DNA of 64,000 nucleotides from Acanthochlamys bracteata (taxonomy: Eukaryota > Streptophyta > Magnoliopsida > Pandanales > Velloziaceae): NCBI GenBank assembly GCA_019914995.1, contig CM034133.1:9132495-9196494 (forward strand), read 5' to 3'. Shown piece by piece: positions 46,690 through 59,479 of this stretch. Below the pieces are notes generated by a model. The model was not told the DNA's origin and ran no database searches. It saw only the letters and a list, made by a program, of their open reading frames with translations. Positions within the stretch are counted from its first letter, which is position 1; each line of letters begins with the position of its first letter. The position numbers and the translations under genes are program-made.

Positions 46690-48179
46690 CCAGCATTGGC
46701 TTATTTGAGAAGAAATTTCCACATTTTCATTACCTTATACTGGAAAACCGATGAAATTGGTCAAAATGAAGCTTTTTGATCAATTATATTCGAGGAAGTC
46801 CTAACTCAAGCCTACCTGTTGGTGTGAGCTTCATCTGTCACATGGTTTCTTGTTGAATTATTATTTGTGCAAGGAAGACCAAGTAACTGCTCTTGCAATA
46901 CGTCATTGTAGCAGAAGTGAAAAAGCACAAGGTGCAATGCAATTTTCTTGCAACTGAGTACATCGTTAAATAATTCTTTTGTACAAGGTGACAGTTTTGG
47001 TTGCAACCTACACTCTTATATCAACAAGGGTGGCCAACCATTGTTCTAAATATTCGTTGAATTTGCAATGAATTTCGTATGCATCCTCTCCTCCAATTGG
47101 TGTTGCGTATTTTCGGTTGCAAATGACCTTGTGGTTGTTGTGTGCTTCAAAACTGCGAAGGGAAATAACTGAACGATCAGCTTGTGTGTACTTGAAAACT
47201 TTGATGAGCATATATGCTCAAGTAACATGTTGAGGTTGAAATTGCAATGCTGCAAGTTGATGTTTGAGTTACTGGAACGATTGTTTGCTGCCTCCTTTGA
47301 GCCGAAAGAAACCTGTACAAAAGAAGCTACTTGATAAGAAACAACAAAAGCAGATCAAGAACGGGTACTTCCTTACAAGGGTTTCCGAGGTAATTGATCT
47401 TCAAACAACCATTGCGAGGAGCCAAACTTATCGAGGTACTCAAGGAAGTCTCCATGTATTGCTCTCTAAAAACTGTCGATTTCATTCCTACAAAGAGAGA
47501 ACAAGTGAAGAGGGGAGGGAGCCAGGGAAGAGGCAGTGCATGGAAAGAGCAGCAACAACAAAATTTGTGGATGACCCCATTCCATGCTCTGCCTCATCCC
47601 TTCCTTCCAACCTTTGCAACCCAACCCCTTTTCTTCTCTCTTCTCTCCATTCATTACCTTCTTTGTTATTTGCTGCTGAGGGCATGTATATATATATATA
47701 AACAACTGAAGAAAATCTGAAAGAAGAATTGAATTCAATCTATTTGTACTACTGTTATACTACAATGGTACTGCTTTTTATGTAGGACTGTACTGCAAGG
47801 CAAGGAGAAAGTTGTACTAGAAAGAAAGAAAATTAAAATGGATGACTGAATGATTTGTTGATCGTACCTACCAAAAATTTTTCCAAACTGCTGATAAAAG
47901 ATGTTCAACATCGTTTCTGATTACGAACTTAGAGCCGCTACAAAGCTGAAAAAATATCAAATTTGAATTATAAGAAACCCAAAATTCTACATTGTAGATT
48001 TTGATCTTTGGCCAGACTATGCCCTTCAAGGAGATAATATGAAACATTGCATATAATACACGATCCAATATATGGCCTGAGTTATAACTTAAAAACAAAA
48101 TAAAAGAAGAGATTCCCTATATCTGCTACAAAATTAGAATTTGTATTTCTAAGGAAAAATGGCATTGTTAGTAAAGAAT
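46690..48179. other. uL3m-NOM1 convergent spacer
   Basis: About 1.5 kb. ORFs near 47.0-47.7 kb on both strands overlap each other. One plus-strand stretch at about 47264-47390 is Lys/Gln-rich and followed by a donor-like GAG-GTAATT, and one minus-strand ORF (47008-47211) looks mildly protein-like. I recognise no family and do not call a gene. Confidence 0.35.
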
Positions 48180-48301
48180 CTAGATCAGCACTCCAGCTTC
48201 GTTTTGAAGTGCCTTCTTCATGATCTTGAATTTTCCTGCGAGTGATTTCCCATGATTGGAAGAAACTACGTATTGCTTAATGAAGAAGACCAGGCTATCC
48301 C

Positions 48302-51300
48302 TTAAAGTCTCCAGCTCTGGGATACCAGCGATTGAGTGAAGATGTTCCAAATGAGAGCATCTGTGCTCTCGAAGAGAGTTTCAAACAACATTCTGAAATG
48401 CATAATCCTTTTCGGCGTCAACTGATTTGGATCCATCAAGTCAACAGTTTTTAGTGCAGAGGGGGGAAGTGTGAAGCTGGAGAGCATCTCTGCAACAAAT
48501 CTTGCAAGGTTCATGGAAGGATTCAGATCCATGGAATCGAGTTCTTTGAAGCGATCCCATATACAATACTGAGGATGCACAAAAGACAAAGTATGTGAGT
48601 AAACCACTTCATCAGTTAAATACTTCTAATATGCGAGCTTCACAATGGCTAGTCTATTATGCAGTCTTACAATCACAGAGAACATCTATAAAATATCTAT
48701 TCCCAAAATAGGACCCTCAAGCAGAATAAGTAGAATCTAACATTGACCGTACAGTTTTCAAGGTATTTATGCTGAAAAGATGAAAGCTTAAAACAAGATA
48801 AGGTGTGTAATGGCACATCAAATGACCGAGTTTAACCAAATAGCTCAAATAGACCTGACCAAACATATTATTGACTACCAATAATATAACGAGAATTAAA
48901 CAAGCAGAGGGAATGAAGGTCAAAGACCTGTAAGGTAAACTTGTGGTTCTTGTCATGGCTACAAAACTTTGAAGCCAACACTGTGTAATATTTATTGAAC
49001 ACTTTCTCTTGCAAACAGCAGTCCACGAGAACCCTCATGATTTCTCTATCCTGCATTTTGTGTTAATGAACTTGTAAAGGTTGTTATTCCTTCTTTAGAA
49101 GAAAAAGACAACATTTACATTAAAATAGCATGATGAGTAAATAGAGAACCTGCTTCCCAGATAAACTGAGTCTCAAAATCTTTTCAAAAGCATCTACGTA
49201 GTCCTCTGCGCTCATGATAATACAAAAGATTGCTCTTCTTACATCAGTATTCATTCTCTGTGCAGCAGCAAGTTGCACCAACTTTTGTGCCTCTAAGACC
49301 TCTTTGCTGATGGCATTTGCTACCTGTTTAACATCATCAGCTGTGGATGTGGTGTCGCCTGAGAACCACCATTGCCCTTTCTTGTGGGAATCAAGCAACT
49401 TGCTCCATGTAATGCCATGAAGAACAATGTTATCCGATCTTAACTGCAGAATGTTAAAACATTAAGTCAAAAGGAATACAGAATACATACAAAAAGAACC
49501 ATATTTGGAAATAACACCAGAGGAAATATCACAATATTCACTCGAGTTGAACACTCTATGAAGAGCAAGTTGTCATTCTAGCTAAAGTTTAGGTGATACA
49601 AAAATATGTCAAGAAGTGAACTTACTAACAAACATCTCTATGGAAATTAATAAAAGAGCTAAGTGCATAATAAATTACCTTTTGAAGCCATTTTTTGATC
49701 CTTGTATGCTGACTAGGATCCTCTTTCGCTGTTTTCTTATTGTTCTTTATGTCACATATAGTTTCAAGCATGAACTCCATCTACACAGCAAGTATTCAAT
49801 GACATATTTTGCCGATTACAATCAACATTCATATGATATAGTACTCACACGCACATGTAAAGAACCAGCTTACTCTTTTACTCTCGATGATCTTCGGCTT
49901 ATCTACTTCTGTGCTTTGACACAGTGCCTTCAACTCATTAACTCTTCTTTGGGTACCAAGCACAAAGTCCTTCATGGCAGTAGGATCATCTCTCCTTAAC
50001 TTCATTCCACAACCTATACCATTTTTCAATTGCATCAAGCTATTTTTATTCTTTTCCACTAGCAAAATTGAACTCAAGAGATTTTAGTGTTTTTTCCCTA
50101 ACCAATACATTCAGTAGATGTTAGAAGAATTAGAAGGACTAACATTGCAGGATTGTCAAAATGGTGGAGACATCCAACTCTGTCAACCGCATGCTCAAAA
50201 TTGAAAGAAGATCATAGATAAGGTCACTGCAGATCAGAAAATTAACAATATCAGATGTTTTCAAAAACTACTTGGCTGCATGTTGTTTAAGACCATGTGA
50301 TCCTACAGTCAAATAGGAATGTCCATCCACCAGAATTATATCTGCCACTCATATCTGCTTTAAACAGAGCAAGCCTAAAATAATAGATAATTAACAAATG
50401 AAGTATATGTAAATGTTATCACACGAAATACAACCACATGACTGATAGGAAAAGAAAAACAAATAAAAATCGAAGGTGATGATGATGTTTATATGAGTAG
50501 CCAATCAATCCTAAGAAGACTCTGTTAGAACGAGATGATAACACCATGCATATGCATATGCATCTGTCCTAAGGCCTTGAAGTATAATCACATCTATGCA
50601 AATGCATATGCTCAAGCATATACCCAAAACATATGATAACTTTTCTAACTTAGGACCCACCTTCAAAGTTCAAAAATGAAAACTAACCTGGAACATACTC
50701 CAAAATTACACAAGTATGAGAGTAACAAGGTTAGATTTCGGAGTGAAAGACCGTCTTTCTTTGAATATTCTTCCTGAATAAGAAACAGTTGTTCATAAGA
50801 CAAAAAGTTCGAAATGGGCATCATACAGATAATCATAATGCAATGTGATTAACACACATACAAAAACAAGTTCAAAGTGGAACAACTGCTTGAGAATCAG
50901 AGGCCTTTGTGGAAAGAAAAGGTCAAACCAAATATATAGGCTAATCTAGAAAAGAATAACTATGTTCATTACGCTAAAAATCTGAAGCACATCAAACATA
51001 ATAGTTGCATAGATCCATCCTTGCTGCCATCATACCTCGAAAGACTTTGCAAGAGATGCAAGAAGTTTTGCACTGAAGTCGATTCCAACTAGACAAGCCA
51101 TGCCAGCAACAAAAGCAGAAAAGACAGCAGCATATCTGGATTAAATAGAGGATGACCATCAATATTTTATCTTCGCTTCCATATAAACTGAAATTCAAGC
51201 AACGAATAGCTTCTCAAACAAACGATAACCAGTCCTCTAAAATTGCTTCTCAAAAATGAATTAAGGAAAAAACTGCTTTAACTGTTCACTGCCACGAGGT

Positions 51301-52428
51301 CCTCCAATGCAGAATGCCAATACCTCCTCTCCAATTATTTGACAACCAACATTGCGACTGACTGACTGAAAAAGGCAGAATCATTATTCAAAACTTACAT
51401 TTACCAGGTGGGGATCTAAAACCTTCAATAATCAATTAAAAAACATAAAATTGTAGAAGAGAATTATATATGCCTGAAAGATGGATGCAACTTCTTGTGT
51501 AATGGTCTCAAAATTTGATTCCGAAAGCCTATTAAGTAGACCTGTGACAAATTTCAAGAAAACAATCAAATACTACTGCACCATTCTAGCCACAAGCACA
51601 AAAAGTCATCAACAAAAATCAAAGCAAACAAGTACTATGCATACCCCTCACACTTCTCCGGACCCGAGATATCTCCTCTGACTCACTCCTACTGCAAGCT
51701 CGCAGGTGTGGTGCAACATATTTCGCACTTGTGTCCACTGCAGCTCCCTTTCTTTCTCCATCTCCACAGTCAGTTTCTTCTTCCTCTGAATCCTTCTCTT
51801 TCTCCTTTTCATCCTCTTCCAAATTCTCCTTCTTACTCACTGACTTTTTCTTCTTCCTCTTCTTCGCGTCCGAATCAACCGCTGTCTCCAAGACGATCTC
51901 ACCATCTCCAAAGTTCATATATTTTTTATTATAATCATCACCTTCTACTAATTCTTTCCCACTCTTAGCACCTAAAGTTTCATTTTTCTTCTTCTTCTCG
52001 TTCAATTTTCCCCTGTTCTCCTTCAATCCACCTCCTTCTTCTTCTAATTCATCAAAGCTCCCATCTTTCTTCTTCTTTTCTTTCATTGTTCCTCCTTTAT
52101 CATTCAAAGTCATTCCTTCCTCAAATTCAGCAAAGTTTTCATTTTTATTCTTCTTGTTCTTCTTCTTCTCCTCCTCCTTCGATTCATGCTCAAAAGCTTC
52201 TTCGATAACAGAAGGAAACCCTTGAAGTAGTTCGTCTAGCCCATCATCAAAACCACCACCAATCAACCCGTTCTTCTTCACTCTAAGCTTCTTTGCCAGC
52301 CGCCGCTCCATCTCGAGATCTTCCTCGGCGCTGGGACCCACTCCTCTTCCACCTCCAGTGAGCTCCATCTCCAAGAATTCCTTGAACTTCGATTTCGACT
52401 CATGGTTCTTTCTCTTTCTCTTCTCCAT
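48302..52428 (-). CDS. Nucleolar MIF4G/MA3 protein (NOM1/SGD1-like) with a frameshifted last exon
   Basis: Eleven minus-strand exons: 51645-52428, 51474-51541, 51283-51365, 51036-51135, 50688-50773, 50144-50226, 49874-50013, 49679-49780, 49150-49443, 48928-49050 and 48302-48568, giving 709 residues as read. It starts MEKRKRKNHESK (Met 52428) with a long Lys/Glu-rich low-complexity region (about 1-240). A MIF4G domain follows (about 260-470; NRLSESNFETITQEVASIFQ, VAGMACLVGIDFSAKLLA, NLTLLLSYL), then an MA3 domain (about 530-640; RRAIFCIIMSAEDYVDAFEK, DREIMRVLVDCCLQEK, NKYYTVLASKFC). Family members act in 18S rRNA processing and small-subunit assembly. In the last exon one base appears missing near 48331-48340. 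The read frame ends FTQSLVSQSWRL, while the shifted frame continues IAGIPELETLRD to TAG at 48180-48182, adding about 41 residues. Intron 2 (51366-51473, between exons 2 and 3) starts with GC rather than GT. Confidence 0.92.
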
Positions 52429-53735
52429 TGCAGAGAACAAATCTCGGAAGTGAGTTACGAACAGTGAAATCCGCACGGCGGCGGCGGCGAAGGACGGTGA
52501 TCGAGAGAGAGCTCCAAACAACGATGAATTATTTATTCGAGAGATTTAGTACTTTTTGAATTGGCATAACCTGGTCTTAAAATATTAAAGTTTAGCAGTA
52601 GCTAGAACCTGTTTAATTTAATTTTACTGAATAGGGCTCTACGTATATAATTAGCAAAACCTAAGATGAATTATTCATCATCTAGATTTTAAGGATGCGT
52701 TCGGAAGTGTTATTAAAATAAAGTTTTTATAAAACTGAAAATATTATTTTTTTTATAAATCTATTTAAAATAATATACTAAATAATAAAAAAATTTATTA
52801 TGTAAATTTTTTTTATATTTTCTAAATATTTGAATAAATTATTAAAAAAATATATGAAAAAATATAACTAAATAATTAAAAAATTAATTTTTGAAAAACT
52901 TAGCCAAAACTGACTAAGTACGTAAACTGATTTTTTAAAAATAAATTTTAAAAAATTAAAATATTTAATAAAAATAAATTTTTATATTAAAACTAAATTT
53001 ATAAAAATAATTTATATTAAATTTTTTATTTATTTTATATTAAAAATGATTTGAAAAAAATCAGTTTGATAGATTGAGCCAAGCACTAAGAACCTGATTT
53101 GGGAGAATGGGTTCAGAGTTAAGGCTTGTTTCAATTTCTCTTAATTTTCTCACAAAATTTGAGAGTCGCCTTTTATGTTTCAAATTTGTTGAACTCACCG
53201 AACTCATCTATAAAATTTTTTCACTGAATGTAGTTCTGCCAATTCATTTCCTACGAGCTAGAACACGCCCTAAAGGGAACGACTCTTTTCTTCTAGCTTT
53301 TCTTAACAAGCATAATGGCATGACTAATGTTAAGTGACTCTCTTAGAATAAGGCTTCACATTGTTGTTGTTATTGAAAAAATATACTTCATTGAATTCTA
53401 ATACCACTCAAGAACTTGAACACGAAGACCACCATCAAATTCTTGAAAAATTCAAAAAGAGAAAAAAAAACAGTTCAAACTTCCCGGAATTGAGTGGTTT
53501 TACCAACAAAAGATTCTGAACTTTTTTCATTCACAACTTCACAAGAACAACAACCAGAAACTATAACGATCATCATGATGATCGAAGAAGCCTTACAACT
53601 CCAACAATCCTCTGCTTGTTTTACAAACAGAAACCTTCATCAACAGAACTCCATCTTCCAAAAACATCCACAGAAGTTTCTTCTGTTCCAGTGATGGGTT
53701 CAAAATAACACACTCTCTCTAACACCAGAGCCTCC
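52429..53735. other. Spacer upstream of NOM1
   Basis: NOM1 promoter side, then AT-rich element-like blocks at about 52690-52920 and 52930-53090. No gene is recognised. Confidence 0.45.
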
Positions 53736-54080
53736 ATGATCTGGTTGTTGTTGTTGTTGCCACCAGAGGAGAAGATTGCCTTATGTAGTGATCATGAAAA
53801 GCATGCTAATATATGGACAGCAGTCCGAGATTTCAATTCTGTAGATGAGCAACAACTGCTCATGAATGTGAATGAAAAATTCGTGCTTCTTAATCTTTCC
53901 CTATCTCTTCTCTTCCAAATCCATTCCTTTCTAATCAAAGCCTCCCTCGAACCGAAGATGCGTGACAAAGATCTTGCTTTCTTGGAACACCATGATCCAC
54001 AGGTACTCTCTGTTGGCAATTTGGTGAAGCAGTGTATGGATGGTTGCCAGGTTTTTACGGCATATGTTTCCAGAAGCTGA
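53736..54080 (+). CDS. Hypothetical ORF, 114 residues, unassigned
   Basis: Open frame from ATG 53736-53738 (MIWLLLLLPPEEKIALCSD) to TGA 54078-54080 (ending QVFTAYVSRS). Composition is more protein-like than other small ORFs here, with KASLEPKMRDKDLAFLEHHD in the middle. The opposite strand has an overlapping ORF of similar length (53792-54100), so the coding strand is not settled. I recognise no domain. It could be the last exon of an undetected gene, a decayed gene or chance. Confidence 0.25.
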   Translation: MIWLLLLLPPEEKIALCSDHEKHANIWTAVRDFNSVDEQQLLMNVNEKFVLLNLSLSLLFQIHSFLIKASLEPKMRDKDLAFLEHHDPQVLSVGNLVKQCMDGCQVFTAYVSRS

Positions 54081-54565
54081 TATTCCTCGGCATTGTTCAT
54101 TACGAAAACTGTTCAATGCTATCATCATCATCATCATCAGCTCAAACGAATGTTGAGGAAATCATGGTTATCGCTACACTATTCTCTTGACTTCTGCTGA
54201 CAACTTCATTATTTTCTACCATCAAGGTTGGGAAAATCTTAAGTTTTGTCCAAGTCTTGGAATTGATATTCGCACAAAATCTTTTGCGAGTACATTCATT
54301 CACAAATTAGTGACATTGTTTTCAAACTTTCGTGGTCGCAAGTTAACGTCTACAGTTTGGTATTCTTTCTGTAGAGAAATGGTAACTGTACATCTTTACA
54401 TTGGTGTTCTTTCAAAAAGTCATGATTTTTACTAACTATTACCTTTTAATTTACATATAACTGCACTGGGATTTAACTACACAAATGAAGTGAACGAGAA
54501 GAAGTAAAAGTGAATTCGCCTCAAGTCTCCTATAATACTAAATGGTACAAAAAAATTTTTGGCAG

Positions 54566-57500
54566 CTACACTGCAGCAGGAACGGGCATTTCACTTTTGA
54601 ACCCTTTAAGTTCTGGCACTAACGTCTGCGTCTTCAGATGCTCTTGACTGCCGTTACTTTCATAGGTACCTAAATCTTGTGTTATCTTCTGACATAACTG
54701 CGTCGAGAAATAATGTCATCAGCCATACAGTTTTAACTTCAATTTCATCAATAAGTAATCAATTGACTTATTGAGTTTGCAACCTCTTTGTACAATGACG
54801 AATCTCCGTAGGATTTCCTTAGCTCAACGACGTACAAGGATGGACTCAATTCGAGTACCTAAATCAAGTTTGCTGTTAACTAATTTGGACTACATACAGA
54901 TCACTGATTATTGATTAAGGAAAATACGAAGTAGGATGTAAATGGGGTACTTTACCTCAGCAGCAACTGAAAGGGATCCAGCGCTCTTCCAATTCCATGA
55001 GGATTTAGACTTTTGCATTACTTTCAACTGCAGATATGATTCTGTGAGGTTTGAGTAATGTTCTTTTAAGTTTCTGGAAATAAGAACTTCCATGTGATAC
55101 TAACCTTGCCATGCCCTTTCAACACTTGAAATCCCATTTTGGTAACAATATTCTCAATCTTCTCGAACAAATCTTTTGGGGAATAGGTTGATGTGAATCT
55201 GATCTTCCTCTTAGAGATATCCTGCATTTTCAAAAATATGAAAGAATTAGTCTTTTGATAATTTACTAGAGCTGATCAATGGTGAATGTAAAAATAGAAA
55301 AGTAAAAGAACTATTTACTTTGTGGAAACATGCAGAAACAATTTACTTCAATCAAAGGCAGCAGAATTAGTTCAAGAAAACGTCAGCAATATTTTACCTC
55401 ATTTTCGAAGAACCCTGAAAGGTCAAGGAACGAAGACATTCCAATAAGCTGGAAAGCATTGATGAGTGTTGGTGTATTTCCATTTTCCTCTATATCTGAA
55501 GGCTTCAGCAAAGGAAGAAAAAGGAAACGTGTTTAGAGTTTGAAACTGATAACCAACAAATGCCATTAAAAGAGCTGATTTAAACAAAACAATATGCCTA
55601 CCTCTTTGACAGAGAGAGGTATGCTGCTGAAACTAACATCCTCATCGTCATCATAAGGAATAGCTGGAACATAGTCCTGCTTAAACCAATTGTCTGCCTT
55701 GATACCAGCTACATTTATTCGTGTGATAGGGTTCGGATCTAAGATTCTCTTTAACAAGGTTTGCGCACCCGGAGAAAGCCATTTGGGAATTTTAGTGTCT
55801 CCCCTGTTGATCTGAAGCATATACCTCATTAATCGCATAGAACTAAGTGGCCAAATAGTTGTTTGTGTGTATGCCTTAAATTTACCTTCTGATACAGAAC
55901 AGCAAGATTCCTATCATCAAATGGAAGGTATCCCGTAAGAACCACATAAAGTATAACCCCGCAAGACCAAATATCCGATAATGCACCGTCGTACCCCTTG
56001 TTGGCAAGGACCTGATCAAAGCTATCTCTTAGTATATACAGGGAAATATGTCTCTCAGGGAAAAGGTAACACTGTTAAGTCCTAGCACTCACCTCAGGGG
56101 CAATATAGTTAGGACTCCCGCAGGTTGTGTGCAGTAATCCGTCACTCTGATACATGGCATGGTGTAAATAGTAAGATATAAGAAAAGTGTGAGGAAATTC
56201 AACATCGATGAAGACAGGATAGATGAAGAAATTCGATGTACCCCGAGTGACTTGGGTAAGGCGCTCAGTCCAAAATCAGATATCTTTATGTTGCCCTTTT
56301 TGTCAGTAAGCACATTCTCAGGCTGCGCAATATAGAAAGATATAGTTATAATAATGAATAGAAAATTGCATTTTGATTATAAACTAGAATTAAATAAAAG
56401 CACAAATTTGGCAGCAACTACCTTCAAGTCCCTGTGGTAGACACCTTTTTCATGGCAATAGCTTACAGCATCAATAAGCTGCTGAAAAATCCTTCGCCCT
56501 TCATTCTCGGGGAGCTTACCATTTAAGGCCTTCCACATAAAACATCGAAATAAGTTCAGACCATAATATAATCATTAGCATGCCGAAGTTTGGAATGCTT
56601 GAGGAGCAACGTTGACCAAACGCTTACAATTTTGTCAAACAACTCTCCCCCGTTCACATATTCAAGGACCATGTAAATCTTAGTTTTGCTTGCCAATACC
56701 TGCTATGAACAAAAAGAGCAACTTAGTCCATCACAACTAATTGTTTTCACATAAACATTTTACTAGTGACTTGCACATGAATCAAATACAAAGAACAAAA
56801 AAAATGTATTGCATCATAAAGAAATTAGCCTGGGCAACTATCTTTCATATATGGATGCCAATGCATAGAAGAGTTCCTGGGTTTGGGTACAAATCAGATT
56901 TGGATTTTAGTTGGAAACCAACCGAAACCTTATTCCTAGCGGGACCACACAGGCTCCACCCATATGAGACAGGGAACAAACGATTGAGCGCAATGTCCAA
57001 ATAGGGGACCCAACAACTACGTAACACAAAGATCAAAGGCGTGAATGCAGTATTAGAGAAGATGAGGAAAGTTGTCTATTGTCCCATATCAGAATTATTA
57101 GACATGGGCCCTGTTTGCGTGGCATTAGCAATACCCACAGGTTGAGTTTAACTGGTCATGAATCTCACATCTGGATCATAATACAATTACAATCAAGCTA
57201 GGAACTTGTCGGTTTAATCAATATGCAATTGCAATCAACCTGGACCCTATTGGCTGCATTATTGGGAGTTTTTCTTCATGGTTGTTGGCTTGTGATCTCC
57301 TCTATGCGCTTTGAAGAGTAGAGAGACACGAATTGATTGGAGGATAGCTAACTGGAGCCACCATGTGGCTGGGTATTATCCAACCCTGCAGTACTGATAA
57401 TCAGGTCAAGAACCTGATAGAAATATTTTATGTTAGGTATCCCGACGGCATAGATAAGTACCAATCCAGAATTTTCTTAAGGGCACTTTGCAGTGCTAAG

Positions 57501-59479
57501 AACAGCTATTGTAAGATTACAATCCTAGTGATTCTCCTAATTCTGCAAGTGAAGGACTTTGTATCAGTGAGAAAGGACTCCTGATTAAACAAACACAAGT
57601 GCTGGAGATGTGCAATAAAGTGTGTAGGTCATTTATGGTTAGAAGACTGATGCTGTCAGTAGGTGCCCAGTTGCACAAGTTCACTTGCTTGTTTTCTTAA
57701 TGTTATCTCAGACAACTTGGTTAACAGCATGGTCGATCTCCAGGACTTCAACAAATGCTTGACTGCTGCCCTCAAGACATGAATGCTCGAGTCAGTATTC
57801 TGAGGAACAGTCATGTCAGAAGCACATCGTTTTGGTTCAATTTGGTAACCAATAGGGAGTAGGAGATTGTGTTACCAATTTCAGATAGGGCCTTATCCGC
57901 TCAACTAAGGCAGCCGAAAGAAAGATCGATCTACTGAAATGTATCAATTACTAGCTCTGTCGCTCATCTTTATGCGAACTTTGAAGTTATGTTGAAAAGC
58001 TAACTTTAAAAACCCAGTCTTTATCAATAAGAAATTCACATAGCACCATTAGTAGAGAATTTTAGCTAGTCCTAATCAAATTCACTACGAAACTAAATTT
58101 TACATCCTAAAGAAACTTGTTCGGTACATCTCCTGTCAAAGTATTATCGGATTATCCACGGAGTGATCTCCTCTAAGAAATTAGCTAAAGATAGGAAACC
58201 AAACAGAAACAACTAAAACCAACGGAAAAGGATAGGATTTAACTTTCCCCTCCTGAAACAGAATCAAATAACAAGTGAAGCCCTCTCGGGTAAGAATAGG
58301 ATCACTTTGTTCTGTCCTCAACAAGTATCGAAAGGTAGTTTAACACCAAACATGAAGTAAGGAACAGAATCGCTTAGCCCTTTTCTTAAACTGCTATGCT
58401 TAGAAAATTATAGTTCTAAACTTCGAATCCTTCTTGATGTTTCTGCTACTGATACGTCAAGAGATGAACAGATGCCAATGATTGAAACTCTAGAAGAGGA
58501 ACTTTTTAACTTTTTCTCATCATTCAAGCTCCAGGACAGAGCTAATATGTACACTAACACTATAAAGAAAGATCCAATGAGCGTTTTCTTTCTAAAAATT
58601 AATGAATTCTACATGCATTTGAAATACTCATGGAGCTACAGTGAACCACTTGGTGTATGACCTCACTAAAAAGTACGAAATTTTGATAATAAAATTAGCT
58701 AAGAGGGAAGAAGAGTCAGGCACCTCATACAAGCGGACAACGTTAGGGTGGCGGAGAAGTTTCAGAGTCCCAATCTCCCTCTTAATCTGCTAACACAAAC
58801 AAAATAATCACTACTCAGACACCAGTCAATCAATCAACCAAAAAAAAATTAAAAGAATTAGAAAATCGTTTAAGATTTTGTGATCACAGTTTGCTTAAAA
58901 GAAAACTGATCAATCGAATACATACAGGTACACGCTAAAAACTTCAGCATGGATAACATTGTTTTTTGTAACATTAGCTCATCTACTAATATACACCATT
59001 TTTTAAGAGTAAGATTAACAAAACAAAATTCCAATTAACTTTAATAAACAAATTAGAGTAGTAAGCTCTATTACAGTATAGAGACCATAAAAAACATTAA
59101 AAAAGAAAAAGAAAGAAATAAATAAAACAATTTCTCAGTGATCTTGAGACGCGTAATCTGAGAACAGCTAAAATAACGTAAAATCACAATAAAAATGAGT
59201 AAAAAAATCAGAAAATAACGATGATTTCTGGGTATTGTATAACTGCTATAGAAAATTTCGAAAAAAAATTAGAAAACGTAAAGTTAAAAACGTAATTACC
59301 TGATCATCAATTTTAAGGGAAAGAATTCGTTTGCGTTCGAGAATCTTGACGGCGAAGAGCTGGCCAGTTTCTGTATGCCTCGCAAGTTTAACTTTTCCGA
59401 AGTTTCCCTCTCCTAGTGTCCTCCCAATCTCATACTTCCCCAAATGGACTCCTCCGGCAGCACCATCTTCTCTAACCAT
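54566..59479 (-). CDS. CIPK: CBL-interacting protein kinase (CIPK1/17-like, SnRK3)
   Basis: Thirteen minus-strand exons, all joined in phase 0: 59300-59479, 58724-58786, 56628-56699, 56422-56529, 56242-56322, 56093-56146, 55886-56011, 55602-55811, 55398-55502, 55105-55221, 54956-55027, 54784-54858 and 54566-54697. This gives 464 residues, a normal CIPK length. The Ser/Thr kinase domain has the Gly loop GEGNFGKV (23-30), Lys 45 in FAVKIL, HRDLK with Asp 139, DFG at 157-159 and APE at 184-186. The NAF/FISL motif, which binds calcium sensors of the CBL family and relieves self-inhibition, is at about 311-330 with NAF at 313-315. A PPI domain for PP2C phosphatases follows (about 334-420). It should relay Ca2+ signals from CBLs to ion transport or stress targets. 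Many introns place it in the intron-rich CIPK clade. Intron 2 is 2.0 kb. No lesions. Confidence 0.97.

Noticed and set aside
47264-47701. 145-residue plus-strand ORF
   Set aside because: No ATG start, ends in low-complexity and TA-repeat sequence, and competes with ORFs on the other strand.
51708-51968. Plus-strand Ser/Phe-rich ORFs opposite NOM1 exon 1
   Set aside because: They are complements of the Lys/Glu-rich NOM1 N-terminus.
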